Assembly (NCBI GenBank): GCA_910574915.1
Contig: CAJTCR010000011.1
Location: 40,704 to 104,703 of the forward strand
Reading direction: 5' to 3'
Source of the DNA: Eubacteriaceae bacterium
Lineage (GTDB): Bacteria; Bacillota; Clostridia; Lachnospirales; Lachnospiraceae
DNA: 64,000 nucleotides
Below are positions 17,560-27,255 of this stretch, in pieces. A program made the translations under genes and the position numbers. How positions within the stretch are numbered: position 1 is the first letter of the stretch; every line of letters begins with the position of its first letter. Under the pieces are notes generated by a model. It was not told where the DNA came from. It ran no database searches and saw nothing but the letters and a program-made list of their open reading frames with translations.

Positions 17560-18648
17560 TTACATGGAGCCGATTTGGATATGCTTGCCTTTAAACGCAA
17601 AGCCGTATTTATAAATACGCGCAGGCGGAATGCCTTTTTTTATCAGCTCGGCGTCATATTTTTTTGCTTCAATCTGGGCGAGCGCTGTCTTTACCGTATC
17701 CGCCAGCGATCGCTCTTTTTTTGGATGAAACACCTTAAATTCGATAATATAGGCGTCATCGCCTTCTTTTTTCGGCGTCAGCATAATGTCATACCTGCCA
17801 AATCCGCTTTCCCGGTTCGAAGTAATCACATATCGCTTTGACAACTCTACAGTAAGCCCAAGCACAAATCCGTGATAGAACCGTTCGGGCTGCAATTTTT
17901 TTGAAGGCGATGTCCCGGTGTCAAAGCTGCTGAAAATCTCTTCGGACACGCAGTTCATATATTCGTTCATCGCATCGATATCGTGGCAAAGCAGCGCTTT
18001 GATAAACGCGTTGTAGGCAGGCGTATATTCTTTAAACCAGCCTTCGATCATCTGCACGAACATCAGGCGCACTTCCATATTGGTCAGATAAAGCTCGTAC
18101 GTCTGCTTCCCGCTTTCGGGATCTGTTACCGCCTGCTGTACCCGCAGATATCCGCTTGCCAGCAGCAGGCTCCACACGGCGCTTGTCTTATAATCCAGTT
18201 GGTCGAACACAATCTGCTCATCTAATTGTGTATAAAACGCACGTCCATGCAGCAGGTCTTCCATCACTATTTTTACATCCGAGCTCCCCTCTCTGATCAG
18301 CTTTCCGATAAGCTGGTTAGAGCTTGTGTGCACCCAGTAGGCGGCAAGCTTTTTTTCGCGCAGATAATTTAGCACCGACCAGGGATTGTAAATATTTTTG
18401 CAGTCGCCGAAAATAAAGCCGTCGTACCAGCGTCTGGCTTCTTGTTCCTGCTTATATTTTACCGAGAAAAAATAGTCGAGCATACTAAGCGCCAGCGTTT
18501 TTCCGAATCTGCGCGGGCGTGTAATTAACGTCACATCATCCCCGCTTTCCCACCATTGCTTGATAAACATTGTTTTATCAATATAAAAATAGTGGTTTTC
18601 CACAATTTTTTTAAAATCCTGTATCCCAAGCCCGATCGTGCGTGCCAT
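17560..18648 (-). CDS. Shortened AAA-ATPase-like / PD-(D/E)XK nuclease protein
   Basis: The 362-residue protein starts like the AAA-ATPase-like family (GIQDFKKIVENHYFYIDKT, then P-loop RPRRFGKTLALSMLDYFFS) and ends like its paired PD-(D/E)XK domain (DIMLTPKKEGDDAYIIEFKV near residue 300). Full-length relatives, about 520-580 residues, have roughly 150-200 residues between the YFFS helix and the RWYDGF segment. Here FSVKYKQEQEARRWYDGF joins them directly, so the Walker B/sensor core appears deleted in frame. ATPase activity is therefore doubtful. It lies between mutL (11 bases) and miaA, where most relatives have nothing, suggesting insertion of an accessory gene. Confidence 0.8.
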   Translation of the reverse strand: MARTIGLGIQDFKKIVENHYFYIDKTMFIKQWWESGDDVTLITRPRRFGKTLALSMLDYFFSVKYKQEQEARRWYDGFIFGDCKNIYNPWSVLNYLREKKLAAYWVHTSSNQLIGKLIREGSSDVKIVMEDLLHGRAFYTQLDEQIVFDQLDYKTSAVWSLLLASGYLRVQQAVTDPESGKQTYELYLTNMEVRLMFVQMIEGWFKEYTPAYNAFIKALLCHDIDAMNEYMNCVSEEIFSSFDTGTSPSKKLQPERFYHGFVLGLTVELSKRYVITSNRESGFGRYDIMLTPKKEGDDAYIIEFKVFHPKKERSLADTVKTALAQIEAKKYDAELIKKGIPPARIYKYGFAFKGKHIQIGSM

Positions 18649-18659
18649 TTTTATTCTCC

Positions 18660-20759
18660 TTATACAATGCGCTTGAATTTTTTTTCAATATGCGTCTTTG
18701 ACATCGCGATCATCGTCGGCCTTCCATGCGGGCACTGGTACGGATGCTCCAGTCCCAAAAGGTCAAAAATAAGCTGCCTTGCTTCGGCATCGGACAGCTT
18801 CTGGCTGCCTTTGACCGCCGCTTTACATGCCATCGAAGCAATTTTTTCCAAAACCGGCTCCGGCGTCTTTTTTCCGGTATCATACGTCAAACCATCCAAA
18901 ATTTCCAAAAACAGCTCTTTTGCGCTGCAACCGTACAGGTTTGCAGGGACAGCCTGGAGGGCGTACTCCCTGCCGCCAAACGGACTGACTTCAAAGCCAA
19001 GCTGCACAAACGCTTCCTGAAAGCTTTCAAAGATCTGCTGCTCCTGCATCGTCAGCGTAAGAATGATCGGAGGGCAAAGCTGCTGGGAAGAAACCTCCTG
19101 TTCCAATAGGCGCGCCATTATTTTTTCATACAGCACTTTTTCATGCGCGGCGTGCTGATCAATAATAAACAGCTCGTTTTCTACCTGAACCAGCCAGTAA
19201 GTCTCAAAAAGCTGCCCGATCAGGCGGTAATTCTGCTGTTTTGCTTCTTTTATAAAATCCGTATGGCAGGAATATACGCCAGCGCTTTCCGCGATTGTAA
19301 GCTGGTTGCAGGAAGGGGTTGGCAGAGACTGGCTGTCGGGCTGTATGAATGGTTCTGTTATTGCACCGTTTTGCTGCGCGTTTTTTTGATTTCCTGCTGT
19401 ATCTTCTGCCGGCTCTTTGTTTTGCGTGCTCTTTTGATCTTTTGTTTGTTCTGTGTTTAAATCTACGTTCAGATCTTCTGTTGCATTTTTCTTTAAATCT
19501 GCGTTTTGTGCGATCTTTTGGCCTTCTATTGCACCTTTTGTTAGATCTGTATTTTGTGCAATTTTTAGATCTTCTGCTTTATCTTTTATGAGCTCTTTGT
19601 TTTGTCCCTGTGTATATTTACGCTCATACGGGCTGTCTTTTTTTACCGCCTGTGCGATTGCCTCAAGGCGTTTTTTTTCGAACGGCTCCGGGCGTTTTTG
19701 GATTGGCTCGGCGCTTTTTTTTGTTTGCCTTGTTTTTTTATCAGGATCAGGGGTTACCTGCGGCACCATGTCTTTGTGCTCCAAAGCAGAACGGATCATC
19801 TGTGTAAGCTCGGTGTAGATTTCTTCGCTCTGGCGGAAACGGATCTCCATTTTTGCCGGATGGACGTTGACGTCGATCAGGCTACCGTCGATCGTAAGCA
19901 GCAGTACGGTAAACGGATACTGGTGCTTCATTAAAAACGGTTTGTAAGCGTCTTCGATGCATTTTGTCAGCAGCGGGCTTTTAATATAGCGCCCGTTGAT
20001 AAAGTACATCTCATAGCTGCGGTTTCCCCGTGCGGTATGCGGCTTGCCGATATACCCTTGGGCGGAAATCAGGCTGCCCTTAGCCTGTACGGGCAGCACG
20101 CCGCAGGCGATGTCTCTGCCAAAAATATGGTAAATAATATCCTTAAGCTTTGTATTTCCGTTTGTATGCAGCTTTGGCTGGTTGTTGACGATCAACTGAA
20201 AGGAGATATCCGGGTGTGACAGTGCCAGCCGTTCTGTCAAAGTGCAGATATACGATGCTTCTGTCTGCGGCGATTTTAAAAATTTCCTGCGTGCCGGCGT
20301 ATTGTAAAATAAATTGTGCACAAGAAACGTCGTGCCTTCCGGTGCGCCGATCTCCTCCAGGCTGATTTCCTTGGAGCCTTCGATCTTGTATTTTGTACCA
20401 GACAGTTCTTCGGAAGTTTTTGTAATCAGCTCGACCTGCGCAACGGAGGCAATGCTTGAAAGCGCCTCTCCGCGAAAGCCAAGGGATGAGATAGTAAGCA
20501 GGTCTTCCATACTTTTTAGTTTGCTTGTGGCATGGCGGGCAAACGCGATCGGCACCTGTGCCTTTGGAATGCCCCGCCCGTTGTCCGTAATGCGGATAAA
20601 CGAAATACCGCCTTCTTTGATTTCGATTGTAATCGCAGTCGCATTTGCATCGATTGCATTTTCGACCAGCTCCTTTACAACGGAAGAAGGACGGTCTACG
20701 ACTTCCCCGGCGGCGATCTGGTCAATGGTTTTTTCGTCTAATCGTTGTATTTGTGGCAT
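18660..20759 (-). CDS. mutL: DNA mismatch repair protein MutL
   Basis: MutL couples MutS recognition to strand incision. The 699-residue product has the GHKL ATPase motifs (VVKELVENAIDANAT, ITDNGRGIP, ATSKL, SLGFRGEAL) and the C-terminal endonuclease-type domain with DQHAAHEKVLYEKI and ACKAAVKGSQKLSDAEA, ending CPHGRPTMI. The linker (about residues 385-455) is made of degenerate 15-17-residue repeats rich in K, N, Q and D. It follows mutS by 18 bases in one operon. Confidence 0.97.
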   Translation of the reverse strand: MPQIQRLDEKTIDQIAAGEVVDRPSSVVKELVENAIDANATAITIEIKEGGISFIRITDNGRGIPKAQVPIAFARHATSKLKSMEDLLTISSLGFRGEALSSIASVAQVELITKTSEELSGTKYKIEGSKEISLEEIGAPEGTTFLVHNLFYNTPARRKFLKSPQTEASYICTLTERLALSHPDISFQLIVNNQPKLHTNGNTKLKDIIYHIFGRDIACGVLPVQAKGSLISAQGYIGKPHTARGNRSYEMYFINGRYIKSPLLTKCIEDAYKPFLMKHQYPFTVLLLTIDGSLIDVNVHPAKMEIRFRQSEEIYTELTQMIRSALEHKDMVPQVTPDPDKKTRQTKKSAEPIQKRPEPFEKKRLEAIAQAVKKDSPYERKYTQGQNKELIKDKAEDLKIAQNTDLTKGAIEGQKIAQNADLKKNATEDLNVDLNTEQTKDQKSTQNKEPAEDTAGNQKNAQQNGAITEPFIQPDSQSLPTPSCNQLTIAESAGVYSCHTDFIKEAKQQNYRLIGQLFETYWLVQVENELFIIDQHAAHEKVLYEKIMARLLEQEVSSQQLCPPIILTLTMQEQQIFESFQEAFVQLGFEVSPFGGREYALQAVPANLYGCSAKELFLEILDGLTYDTGKKTPEPVLEKIASMACKAAVKGSQKLSDAEARQLIFDLLGLEHPYQCPHGRPTMIAMSKTHIEKKFKRIV

Positions 20760-20777
20760 GTATTGCCTCCTGCGGTA

Positions 20778-23441
20778 TTACCAGCGGTTTTTTACTTTGT
20801 TTTGCAGCTCGTTTAACTTATTCAGCGCGTCAAGCGGTGTCATGGCGCTGATATCGATACTGCGCAGCTCTTCGATAATGACATCGTCTTTTACCGTATC
20901 AAATAAAGAAATCTGTTCCAAATCGACGGTATCCATGCGCGGGGCTTTTTTCGTCTGCTTTGCGGATGGCTTTTTTACCGTCAGGTTTTTGGCGATCTCT
21001 GTAATGTCGTTTGCGCTTAACTCTTCTACGATTTCTTTTGCGCGTGCAATTACACTTTCCGGTACGCCTGCGAGCTTTGCGACCTGGATGCCGTAGCTCT
21101 TGTCGGCGCCGCCTTTTACGATTTTGCGCAAAAATACGATATCGTCGCCCTTTTCCTTGACCGCAATGCAGTAATTGTTGACGTTATGAAGCTTTCCTTC
21201 CAGCTCGGTCAGCTCATGGTAGTGCGTGGCAAACAGCGTTTTTGCGCCCAAAAGCTTTGGATTGGAAATATGCTCTACGACTGCCCAGGCGATGCTCAGC
21301 CCGTCAAAGGTGCTTGTCCCGCGCCCGATTTCATCTAAAATCAGCAGGCTTTGGTCTGTTGCGCTGCGCAAAATATTGGCAACCTCGTTCATCTCTACCA
21401 TAAACGTGCTTTGCCCGCTTGCCAGGTCGTCAGAGGCGCCGACTCTTGTAAATACGCGGTCTACCAGCCCGATATCCGCGGATTTTGCAGGAACAAAGCT
21501 ACCCATCTGCGCCATCATCACAATCAGCGCGGTCTGGCGCATATACGTCGATTTGCCTGCCATATTCGGGCCTGTAATAATCGAAATCCGCCGGTTCGCA
21601 TGATCCAGATAAGTGTCGTTTGTAATAAACATCTCGTGGTGCATCATCTTTTCCACAACCGGATGACGGCCTTCACGGATATCGATGACACCGTCTTCAT
21701 TCAGCTTTGGACGGCAGTAATGGTTTTGTTCTGCTGTAACGGCAAAAGAGGCAAGCACATCCAGCGTCGCCACCGCTTTTGCCGTTTTTTGAATACGGAT
21801 TACCTGGTCTGCGATCGTCTTTCTGATCTCGCAGAAGTACTCGTATTCGAGCACGACAAGCTTTTCCTCAGCGCCTAAAATCATATCTTCGAGTTCTTTT
21901 AATTTTGGCGTAATATAACGCTCCGCATTGGCAAGCGTCTGCCTGCGGACATAGTGCTGCGGCACAAGGTTTTTATAGGAATTTGTAACTTCCAGATAAT
22001 AGCCGAATACTTTATTGTGCTTGATTTTTAAATTTTTAATTCCGGTTTCTTCGCGTTCTTTTTTTTCAATATCCGCCAGCCATGTTTTGCCGTTTGTGCG
22101 CGCTTCCCTAAGCTTGTCGATCTCTTCCCGAAAGCCGTTTTTTAATATGCCGCCTTCCCGTACGGAGATCGGCGCTTCCTCTTCGATCGAGGAATCGATT
22201 AATTCATAGATATCGCAAAGCGGATCCATCTCGTCTAGCACACTGACAAGCAGCGGGCTTTGAAAATCCGCCAGTATTTTTTTTAACGGCGCAATCATTT
22301 TAATCGAATTGCTGAGCGCAAGCAGGTCGCGCGGATTGGCGGTCTGATAAGTGACACGCGTAATCAGGCGTTCCAGATCGTGAATCGGGCGCATGTATTC
22401 CCGCAGCTCTTCCCGGTCAATCAGCCTGCCGTTTAATTCCTCAATCGCGTCGTAGCGGCGTTCGATTTCACTGCGTTCGATTAAAGGCTGCTCCACATAA
22501 GAGCGCAGCATCCTAGCACCCATTGCGGTTTTTGTCTGATCCAGCACCCACAGCAGCGAGCCGCGCTTTTGCTTTTCGCGCATAGTCTCTACCAGCTCCA
22601 GGTTGCGCCTTGTCGAGCTGTCGATCACCATAAACATCCCGGTCGTATACGGATGGATGCCGGACATATGCTCCAGCGCGTTTTTCTGCGTTTCATACAA
22701 ATATTTAAGCAGTGCGCCTGCCGCCGTCGTCCCACATGGAAAATCCTTAAGCCCAAGCCCTTCCACACTGTTGACTTTAAAATGCGACAGCAATGTCGAC
22801 AGCACCGTTTCATCCGAAAAATACCAGGCGTCCAGCGATGATATGCTGACATGGAACCTGGCGCGCAGCTCCTCGAAATCAATGCTGCTCATATAAAAGG
22901 CTTCGTTGCAGATAATCTCAGACGGGGCGAATTTGTTGATCTCATCCGACAGCTTCTGCTCCGTCTCCATTTCGGTCACATAATAATCCCCGGTCGTAAC
23001 GTCTGCAATCGACATGCCGTAACGTCCATTCAAATAGACAATCGACATAATATAGTTGTTTTTTGACTCATCCAGCGCCTGCATATTTGTATTGGTACCA
23101 GGCGTTACAATGCGGATTACCTCACGGTGCACGATGCCCCTTGCATGTTTCGGGTCTTCGACCTGCTCGCAGATCGCCACCTTATAGCCTTTTTCCACCA
23201 GCTTGTTTAAATATCCCTCCACCGAATGGTAAGGCACCCCGCACATCGGGGCACGCTCTGTGAGTCCGCAGTTTTTGCCGGTCAGCGTCAGCTCGAGTTC
23301 CTTTGACGCTTTTATGGCATCTTCAAAAAACATCTCATAAAAATCACCCAGACGGTAAAATAAAATACAATCTTTGTAATCTTTTTTCATCTCCAAATAC
23401 TGCCGCATCATCGGCGTTGCTTCTGACATCCTATCTGCCAT
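20778..23441 (-). CDS. mutS: DNA mismatch repair protein MutS
   Basis: MutS recognises mispairs and small loops. The 887-residue protein starts with MMRQYLEMKKDYKDCILFYR and the mismatch-wedge motif GDFYEMF, and carries the Walker A loop GPNMAGKSTYMRQ (about residue 627), the DLASGQSTFMVEM signature, Walker B LLILDEIGRGTSTFDG and the late FATHYHEL. Length is normal for MutS1. The start at 23441 has GAGAGG ten bases upstream. It leads the mutS-mutL run and has its own sigma-A promoter. Confidence 0.98.
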   Translation of the reverse strand: MADRMSEATPMMRQYLEMKKDYKDCILFYRLGDFYEMFFEDAIKASKELELTLTGKNCGLTERAPMCGVPYHSVEGYLNKLVEKGYKVAICEQVEDPKHARGIVHREVIRIVTPGTNTNMQALDESKNNYIMSIVYLNGRYGMSIADVTTGDYYVTEMETEQKLSDEINKFAPSEIICNEAFYMSSIDFEELRARFHVSISSLDAWYFSDETVLSTLLSHFKVNSVEGLGLKDFPCGTTAAGALLKYLYETQKNALEHMSGIHPYTTGMFMVIDSSTRRNLELVETMREKQKRGSLLWVLDQTKTAMGARMLRSYVEQPLIERSEIERRYDAIEELNGRLIDREELREYMRPIHDLERLITRVTYQTANPRDLLALSNSIKMIAPLKKILADFQSPLLVSVLDEMDPLCDIYELIDSSIEEEAPISVREGGILKNGFREEIDKLREARTNGKTWLADIEKKEREETGIKNLKIKHNKVFGYYLEVTNSYKNLVPQHYVRRQTLANAERYITPKLKELEDMILGAEEKLVVLEYEYFCEIRKTIADQVIRIQKTAKAVATLDVLASFAVTAEQNHYCRPKLNEDGVIDIREGRHPVVEKMMHHEMFITNDTYLDHANRRISIITGPNMAGKSTYMRQTALIVMMAQMGSFVPAKSADIGLVDRVFTRVGASDDLASGQSTFMVEMNEVANILRSATDQSLLILDEIGRGTSTFDGLSIAWAVVEHISNPKLLGAKTLFATHYHELTELEGKLHNVNNYCIAVKEKGDDIVFLRKIVKGGADKSYGIQVAKLAGVPESVIARAKEIVEELSANDITEIAKNLTVKKPSAKQTKKAPRMDTVDLEQISLFDTVKDDVIIEELRSIDISAMTPLDALNKLNELQNKVKNRW

Positions 23442-23518
23442 CCGTTAGAAACCTCTCTTCTGTCTGTATATACTGTATATAAAATATAGATCCTTGGTTT
23501 TCCAGTTCACAATACCTG

Positions 23519-23547
23519 ATTATAGTATAAATGGGATAAAAAAACAA
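23519..23547 (-). promoter_or_regulatory. Sigma-A promoter of mutS-mutL
   Basis: On the minus strand TTGTTT (23542-23547) and a perfect TATAAT (23519-23524) are 17 bases apart, giving a leader of about 70 bases before mutS. It starts beyond the stop of the upstream glycosylation operon. Confidence 0.8.
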
Positions 23548-23583
23548 TCGAAAATTGGGATATTTCGTCAGGAAAGTTTTTGC

Positions 23584-25260
23584 CTATAAAAACTCCCTGA
23601 TCCGCGCATCATAATCCCACACAATCAGATGGTCAAAATCTGCGATCTCCTGCGTATGCTCCATAAGCTCTTCGCCGCGCATTACAAGGATCTCATTCGT
23701 CCAAAGCTCATACCGCAGCAAATAAAAAAGATAGCGCTTATCATCGTCCGAGCCGTTGCAGTACAGCGCACAAGTATCCCCTTGCGAAACGCCATGCTCC
23801 CGCAGCAGTTGTTGCAGCGCAAATCGTTTTGAATGCGTAAATTCTGGAAGCTGGTATAACAGGGAAAGGCGCGGGCTTGCCTGATAAATCAAAAGTCCTG
23901 CAAAGAACGCAAAGGCAGCCGCTGACGCACCGTTTGCAAAAGTATCGATTACGACAATGATCGTAATGCCATACAAAAAGACGAGCACCGAGAGCATATA
24001 CCGGTCATAGCTTGCCAGGCGTGCGGATTCTCCCATCGGCATGGAAAATACGTACATCGCGTATAAAGAAACGGTATACAAAGCTACGCAGCACAGGTTT
24101 GCCGCTAACAGGCGCAGCATCCTTGCTGCCTGGTGGCGGTTTTTCAGTAAAAACAAAAACAGCGCTGCAAATACAAGCAAAAAAACCGTTAACAGTACGA
24201 GCAGCATTACTTCTATATTTTTAAATTCGCCAAAGCGGCGCAGGATATTTTTGCCGATCGACAGGATATCCTTTTGTGATTTTTTTGCCGCCATTTCGCC
24301 AAAATGCGCCAGATTCATCGAATGCTTGGCGTCCATGCCGGCTGCAAATGCGAATGCAACATGCTTTTTCCAAAGGTACAGTGTAAAAAGCGGCGCAGCC
24401 AGCCCGAATGTCGCAAAACAGCGCAGATGCTGTTTCCATTCCTTTCTGCAAGAGACTGCAAAAAACAGCAGGCAGATGATATAAAAAAAGACGCCGCTGT
24501 TTTTGATCTGGATTAACAAAATAAAGATGCCGCAGCAGGCGTACAGCGCTTTTTTTGGATCGTGCCTGTATACATACAGCACTGCAAACGCCGCAATGCC
24601 TGCCGCGGAAAGCAGCGTATCTACACGCAGCTCGTAAATGCTGTTGTTTGCCAGGCACGCCCATATGCCAAAGGCAGATACGAGCAGGCAGCCGTACCAG
24701 TTTGCTTTGTGCAAAAACGCAGTCATGCAAAACAGCAGGCTAAACAGCAGCATAACCTGCGCCCAAAGCATACAGCCATCCGTGATCCCCACGATGCGGC
24801 ATACATAATAGATCCACAAAGAGCTGCCAAGCGGATAAGACTGAAACCGGATCATCGTATCCTGGAAGTTCGGCATACGGTTTTCCAGCAGCATGTCTTT
24901 GACGACCGTCGCCCAATGGCTGAAATTGTCATAGCTTGTAAAATGCGCCTTCCTTAAAAACAGAAAAAAATACAAGGCTGCGCAGAAGCCTGCCGCGTAC
25001 AGCATCCATATACGCCTGCCGACGCTGACAGGGTACTTTTGAAAAAAGCAAACAGCCAAAAGCAGCAGCCCGCCGATAAACAAAAGCAGCGCCGTCTCAG
25101 GCAGCAGGTTCAGGCATCCCGCGAGAAATAACAGTGTGCTTGTCCATGCGCATACGAGCGCGGGCGCAAATTCTGCCCGGATACGAAACCGGCAGATCAG
25201 ATACCAGACAGACCCAGACATCGAAAGCATGAACAGGCAGAATCGCAATAATATAAGCAT
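23584..25260 (-). CDS. Polytopic membrane protein, possible GT-C-type glycosyltransferase
   Basis: The 558-residue protein has about eleven membrane segments and a C-terminal soluble tail with a nucleotide- or sugar-like fold of unclear type. The first large loop carries AHFTSYDNFSHWATVVKDML and RFQSYPLGSSLWIYY, a layout seen in GT-C glycosyltransferases that use lipid-linked sugars, but no exact family signature could be confirmed. It lies seven bases after a GT2-GtrA fusion that makes or flips polyprenyl-phosphate sugars, so a role in decorating an envelope glycan is the best inference. Confidence 0.55.
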   Translation of the reverse strand: MLILLRFCLFMLSMSGSVWYLICRFRIRAEFAPALVCAWTSTLLFLAGCLNLLPETALLLFIGGLLLLAVCFFQKYPVSVGRRIWMLYAAGFCAALYFFLFLRKAHFTSYDNFSHWATVVKDMLLENRMPNFQDTMIRFQSYPLGSSLWIYYVCRIVGITDGCMLWAQVMLLFSLLFCMTAFLHKANWYGCLLVSAFGIWACLANNSIYELRVDTLLSAAGIAAFAVLYVYRHDPKKALYACCGIFILLIQIKNSGVFFYIICLLFFAVSCRKEWKQHLRCFATFGLAAPLFTLYLWKKHVAFAFAAGMDAKHSMNLAHFGEMAAKKSQKDILSIGKNILRRFGEFKNIEVMLLVLLTVFLLVFAALFLFLLKNRHQAARMLRLLAANLCCVALYTVSLYAMYVFSMPMGESARLASYDRYMLSVLVFLYGITIIVVIDTFANGASAAAFAFFAGLLIYQASPRLSLLYQLPEFTHSKRFALQQLLREHGVSQGDTCALYCNGSDDDKRYLFYLLRYELWTNEILVMRGEELMEHTQEIADFDHLIVWDYDARIREFL

Positions 25261-25267
25261 ACAACCG

Positions 25268-26416
25268 TCATCCTTCCTTAAGCTCCGGTGATTTCAAACG
25301 AAGCGTTTTTGTGCGTGCATCCGTCTGAAATACCCAGTTTTTTTGTATGTAATAGCTTGCTACAAACAGCACCGAGTCTACCAGCAGCTTTGCGAAAACC
25401 GCGGAAATATGCGCATACGTGCATACCAGCCATACAAGCTGTGCCGAGCAGCATAGCTGGATAATGCACAGCATATAGTAGCGTTCCAGTGTTTTTTTCG
25501 CATCCTGCTTCGTTTGAAATACAACCGTTTTGTTGAGCGCATAATTATAAAGCGATGACAGGATTCTTGCAGACGCTACGGCAGTCCAGATCTTTGGCGC
25601 CAGCGGCAGAAATCCAAGCAGCAGTATCAAAAGGCTGTAAATGCCGTAGTCAATAAAAAAGGAAGAACCAGAAGCCAGTGCATATTTCAGAAAGGTCGAA
25701 AAAATCTGGCGGTAGATCGCAAAGGAATCTGCAAACGGCCGAAAATGCGTTTCACGGTTGCCGTCTTTATATACGGTTTGAATACGGATTTCTTTGACCG
25801 GCGTATGGGAATGCACGGCTTCAATCAACATATTTGTCTCGTATTCAAACCGTTCGCCAGACAAGGTCAGATAGTCTTTGATCAGTGCGTTTGGTATGGC
25901 GCGCATTCCTGTCTGTGTATCAGAAATCGCTTTTTTGCGCGCGCCGCCGTCTGCCGGGCTGGCACTGCCAATCAGAAAGCGCATAATCGTTCTGGTCATT
26001 TTGTTGCCAAAGCTGCTTTTCCACGGTACCGATGCATCGTCAAAGTCCCGTACGCCAAGCACCAGGCAGTCTGGATAGGACGCGACTGCCGTATCTAGGC
26101 GGATCACGTCTTTTACCGTATGCTGTCCGTCCGCGTCTACCGTAATAACGCCCAGATAATCATTCGCATATTTCTGGCAGTAATCGTTCATCGCATCTTT
26201 TAACGCACGCCCTTTTCCCATATTTACCGTATGTACAAAAAGATCGCACGCTTCCATAGCGCCCGCGGTTTCAAAAATTGTACGAGCCTTCGGGCTGCTG
26301 CCGTCGTTAATCAGTATAATTTTGGAAAATCCGTTTGCGGCAAGCTCCCTGATATAGGAAAGCAGCCCTTCCTCTGGATTTAAAGAGGGGATAATCAGTA
26401 CACAGTTGCGGTGCAT
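25268..26416 (-). CDS. GT2 glycosyltransferase fused to GtrA domain
   Basis: Residues 1-230 form a DPM1-like GT2 domain (LIIPSLNPEEGLLSYIREL, ILINDGSS, then VDADGQH as the DXD metal site) that would transfer a sugar to polyprenyl phosphate. Residues 235-365 are a four-segment GtrA domain (FLKYALASGSSFFIDYGIYS, SSLYNYALNKTVVFQ), which probably moves the lipid-linked sugar across the membrane. Such fusions are common in Firmicutes. The ATG at 26416 is best spaced from AAGGAG; GTG and ATG codons just upstream overlap that site. Confidence 0.88.
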   Translation of the reverse strand: MHRNCVLIIPSLNPEEGLLSYIRELAANGFSKIILINDGSSPKARTIFETAGAMEACDLFVHTVNMGKGRALKDAMNDYCQKYANDYLGVITVDADGQHTVKDVIRLDTAVASYPDCLVLGVRDFDDASVPWKSSFGNKMTRTIMRFLIGSASPADGGARKKAISDTQTGMRAIPNALIKDYLTLSGERFEYETNMLIEAVHSHTPVKEIRIQTVYKDGNRETHFRPFADSFAIYRQIFSTFLKYALASGSSFFIDYGIYSLLILLLGFLPLAPKIWTAVASARILSSLYNYALNKTVVFQTKQDAKKTLERYYMLCIIQLCCSAQLVWLVCTYAHISAVFAKLLVDSVLFVASYYIQKNWVFQTDARTKTLRLKSPELKEG

Positions 26417-26465
26417 TTTCATCACTCCTTACGTCAAGTAAAATTCTTTTCTTTATCCATTCTGT

Positions 26466-26494
26466 ATTATAATCAAAACAGTTTTGCAATGCAA
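26466..26494 (-). promoter_or_regulatory. Sigma-A promoter of the GT2-GtrA operon
   Basis: On the minus strand TTGCAT (26489-26494), 17 bases, TATAAT (26466-26471). It sits between the repeat element at 26541 and the gene, so the element is upstream of transcription start. Confidence 0.75.
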
Positions 26495-26540
26495 TTTAAT
26501 AAAGCGAAAAATATATTAAGTTTTTCTTAAGATATACTGG

Positions 26541-26863
26541 AGCGAACAAGTTTGAGTTGTTTTGGGTGATTTTTACAGGGAGGGACGCCAGGAGAGAGGA
26601 GGGGTACACTCTGGCGGCGTCCGTTCCAGAATGTTAAGAATTGCTAGGTATCCTGCTGCTACGCCCTGGCTGTGTCCGGTCGCGCCACCTAGTTCGCTGC
26701 CTTCTGGCAGCTAAAGGTGCCGCTTGGCTGCGCCCCTAGTTGTTTTGCAGAATACCAAGCAATTCTAAACATTCTTCCAAAGCCGCCGCCAGAGTGTACC
26801 CCTCCTCTCTCCCGGCTGTTCTTCGCAAGTGCCGCTAAACGATCCCGCTATGGTTTGTTCGCT
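26541..26863 (+). repeat. Long-inverted-repeat element, copy 1 (type A)
   Basis: Ends are AGCGAACAAG and TTGTTCGCT. Arms 26587-26619 and 26784-26816 are complementary at 32 of 33 positions. Inner arms (CAGAATGTTAAGAATTGCTA against ACCAAGCAATTCTAAACATT) and an apical stem GCTGCC-TTCT-GGCAGC complete a near-continuous hairpin. Related copies lie at 26929, 51898, 52452, 60912 and 62394. No coding gene is believed to lie in it. Confidence 0.85.
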
Positions 26864-26928
26864 GTACTAAAGTGAATTTTATCTGATTTGCGTTTTCCAA
26901 GGAACTATTTTGTACAGGTTCTCCATGT

Positions 26929-27246
26929 AAAACAACCTAGAATGCGCTTGTTTCGTAGCATTTACGAAAAGCAGCCGGGAGAGAGGATGTGCCTCCCCTG
27001 GCGGCGGCTTTGGAAGAATGCTTAGAAGCCCTTAGTATTCTGCGGGATAACCAGGGGCGCAGCCAAGCGGCACCTTTAGCTGCCCCGCAGGCAGCGAACT
27101 AGGTGCCGCGACCGTCCACAGCCACAGCGTACCAGCAGGATACTTAGGGACTCTTAGCATTCTGGAACTGACGCCGCCAGGGGAGGCACATCCTCTCTCC
27201 CGGCGTCCCTCCCTGTAAAAATTTACCAACCCCAAATTCGTTCACT
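26929..27246 (-). repeat. Long-inverted-repeat element, copy 2 (type B, inverted)
   Basis: This diverged copy faces copy 1 head to head, separated by about 65 bases. The arm sequence differs as a type (GGATGTGCCTCCCCTGGCGG instead of the GGGTACACTCTGGCGG form), but the other arm changes with it (CCAGGGGAGGCACATCC), so pairing is kept. The apical stem is GCTGCC-CCGCA-GGCAGC. The outer end at 27246 reads TTCGTTCACT. It ends ten bases from the rlmH stop. Confidence 0.82.
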
Positions 27247-27255
27247 CTAGGCTGC

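Noticed and set aside
27032..27235. Open frames of 60-150 codons inside the repeat copies (also 51907-52098, 52319-52597, 60808-61257, 60923-61231)
   Set aside because: They follow the palindromic repeat on either strand, have no ribosome site, differ in start and end between copies, and encode no known domain.
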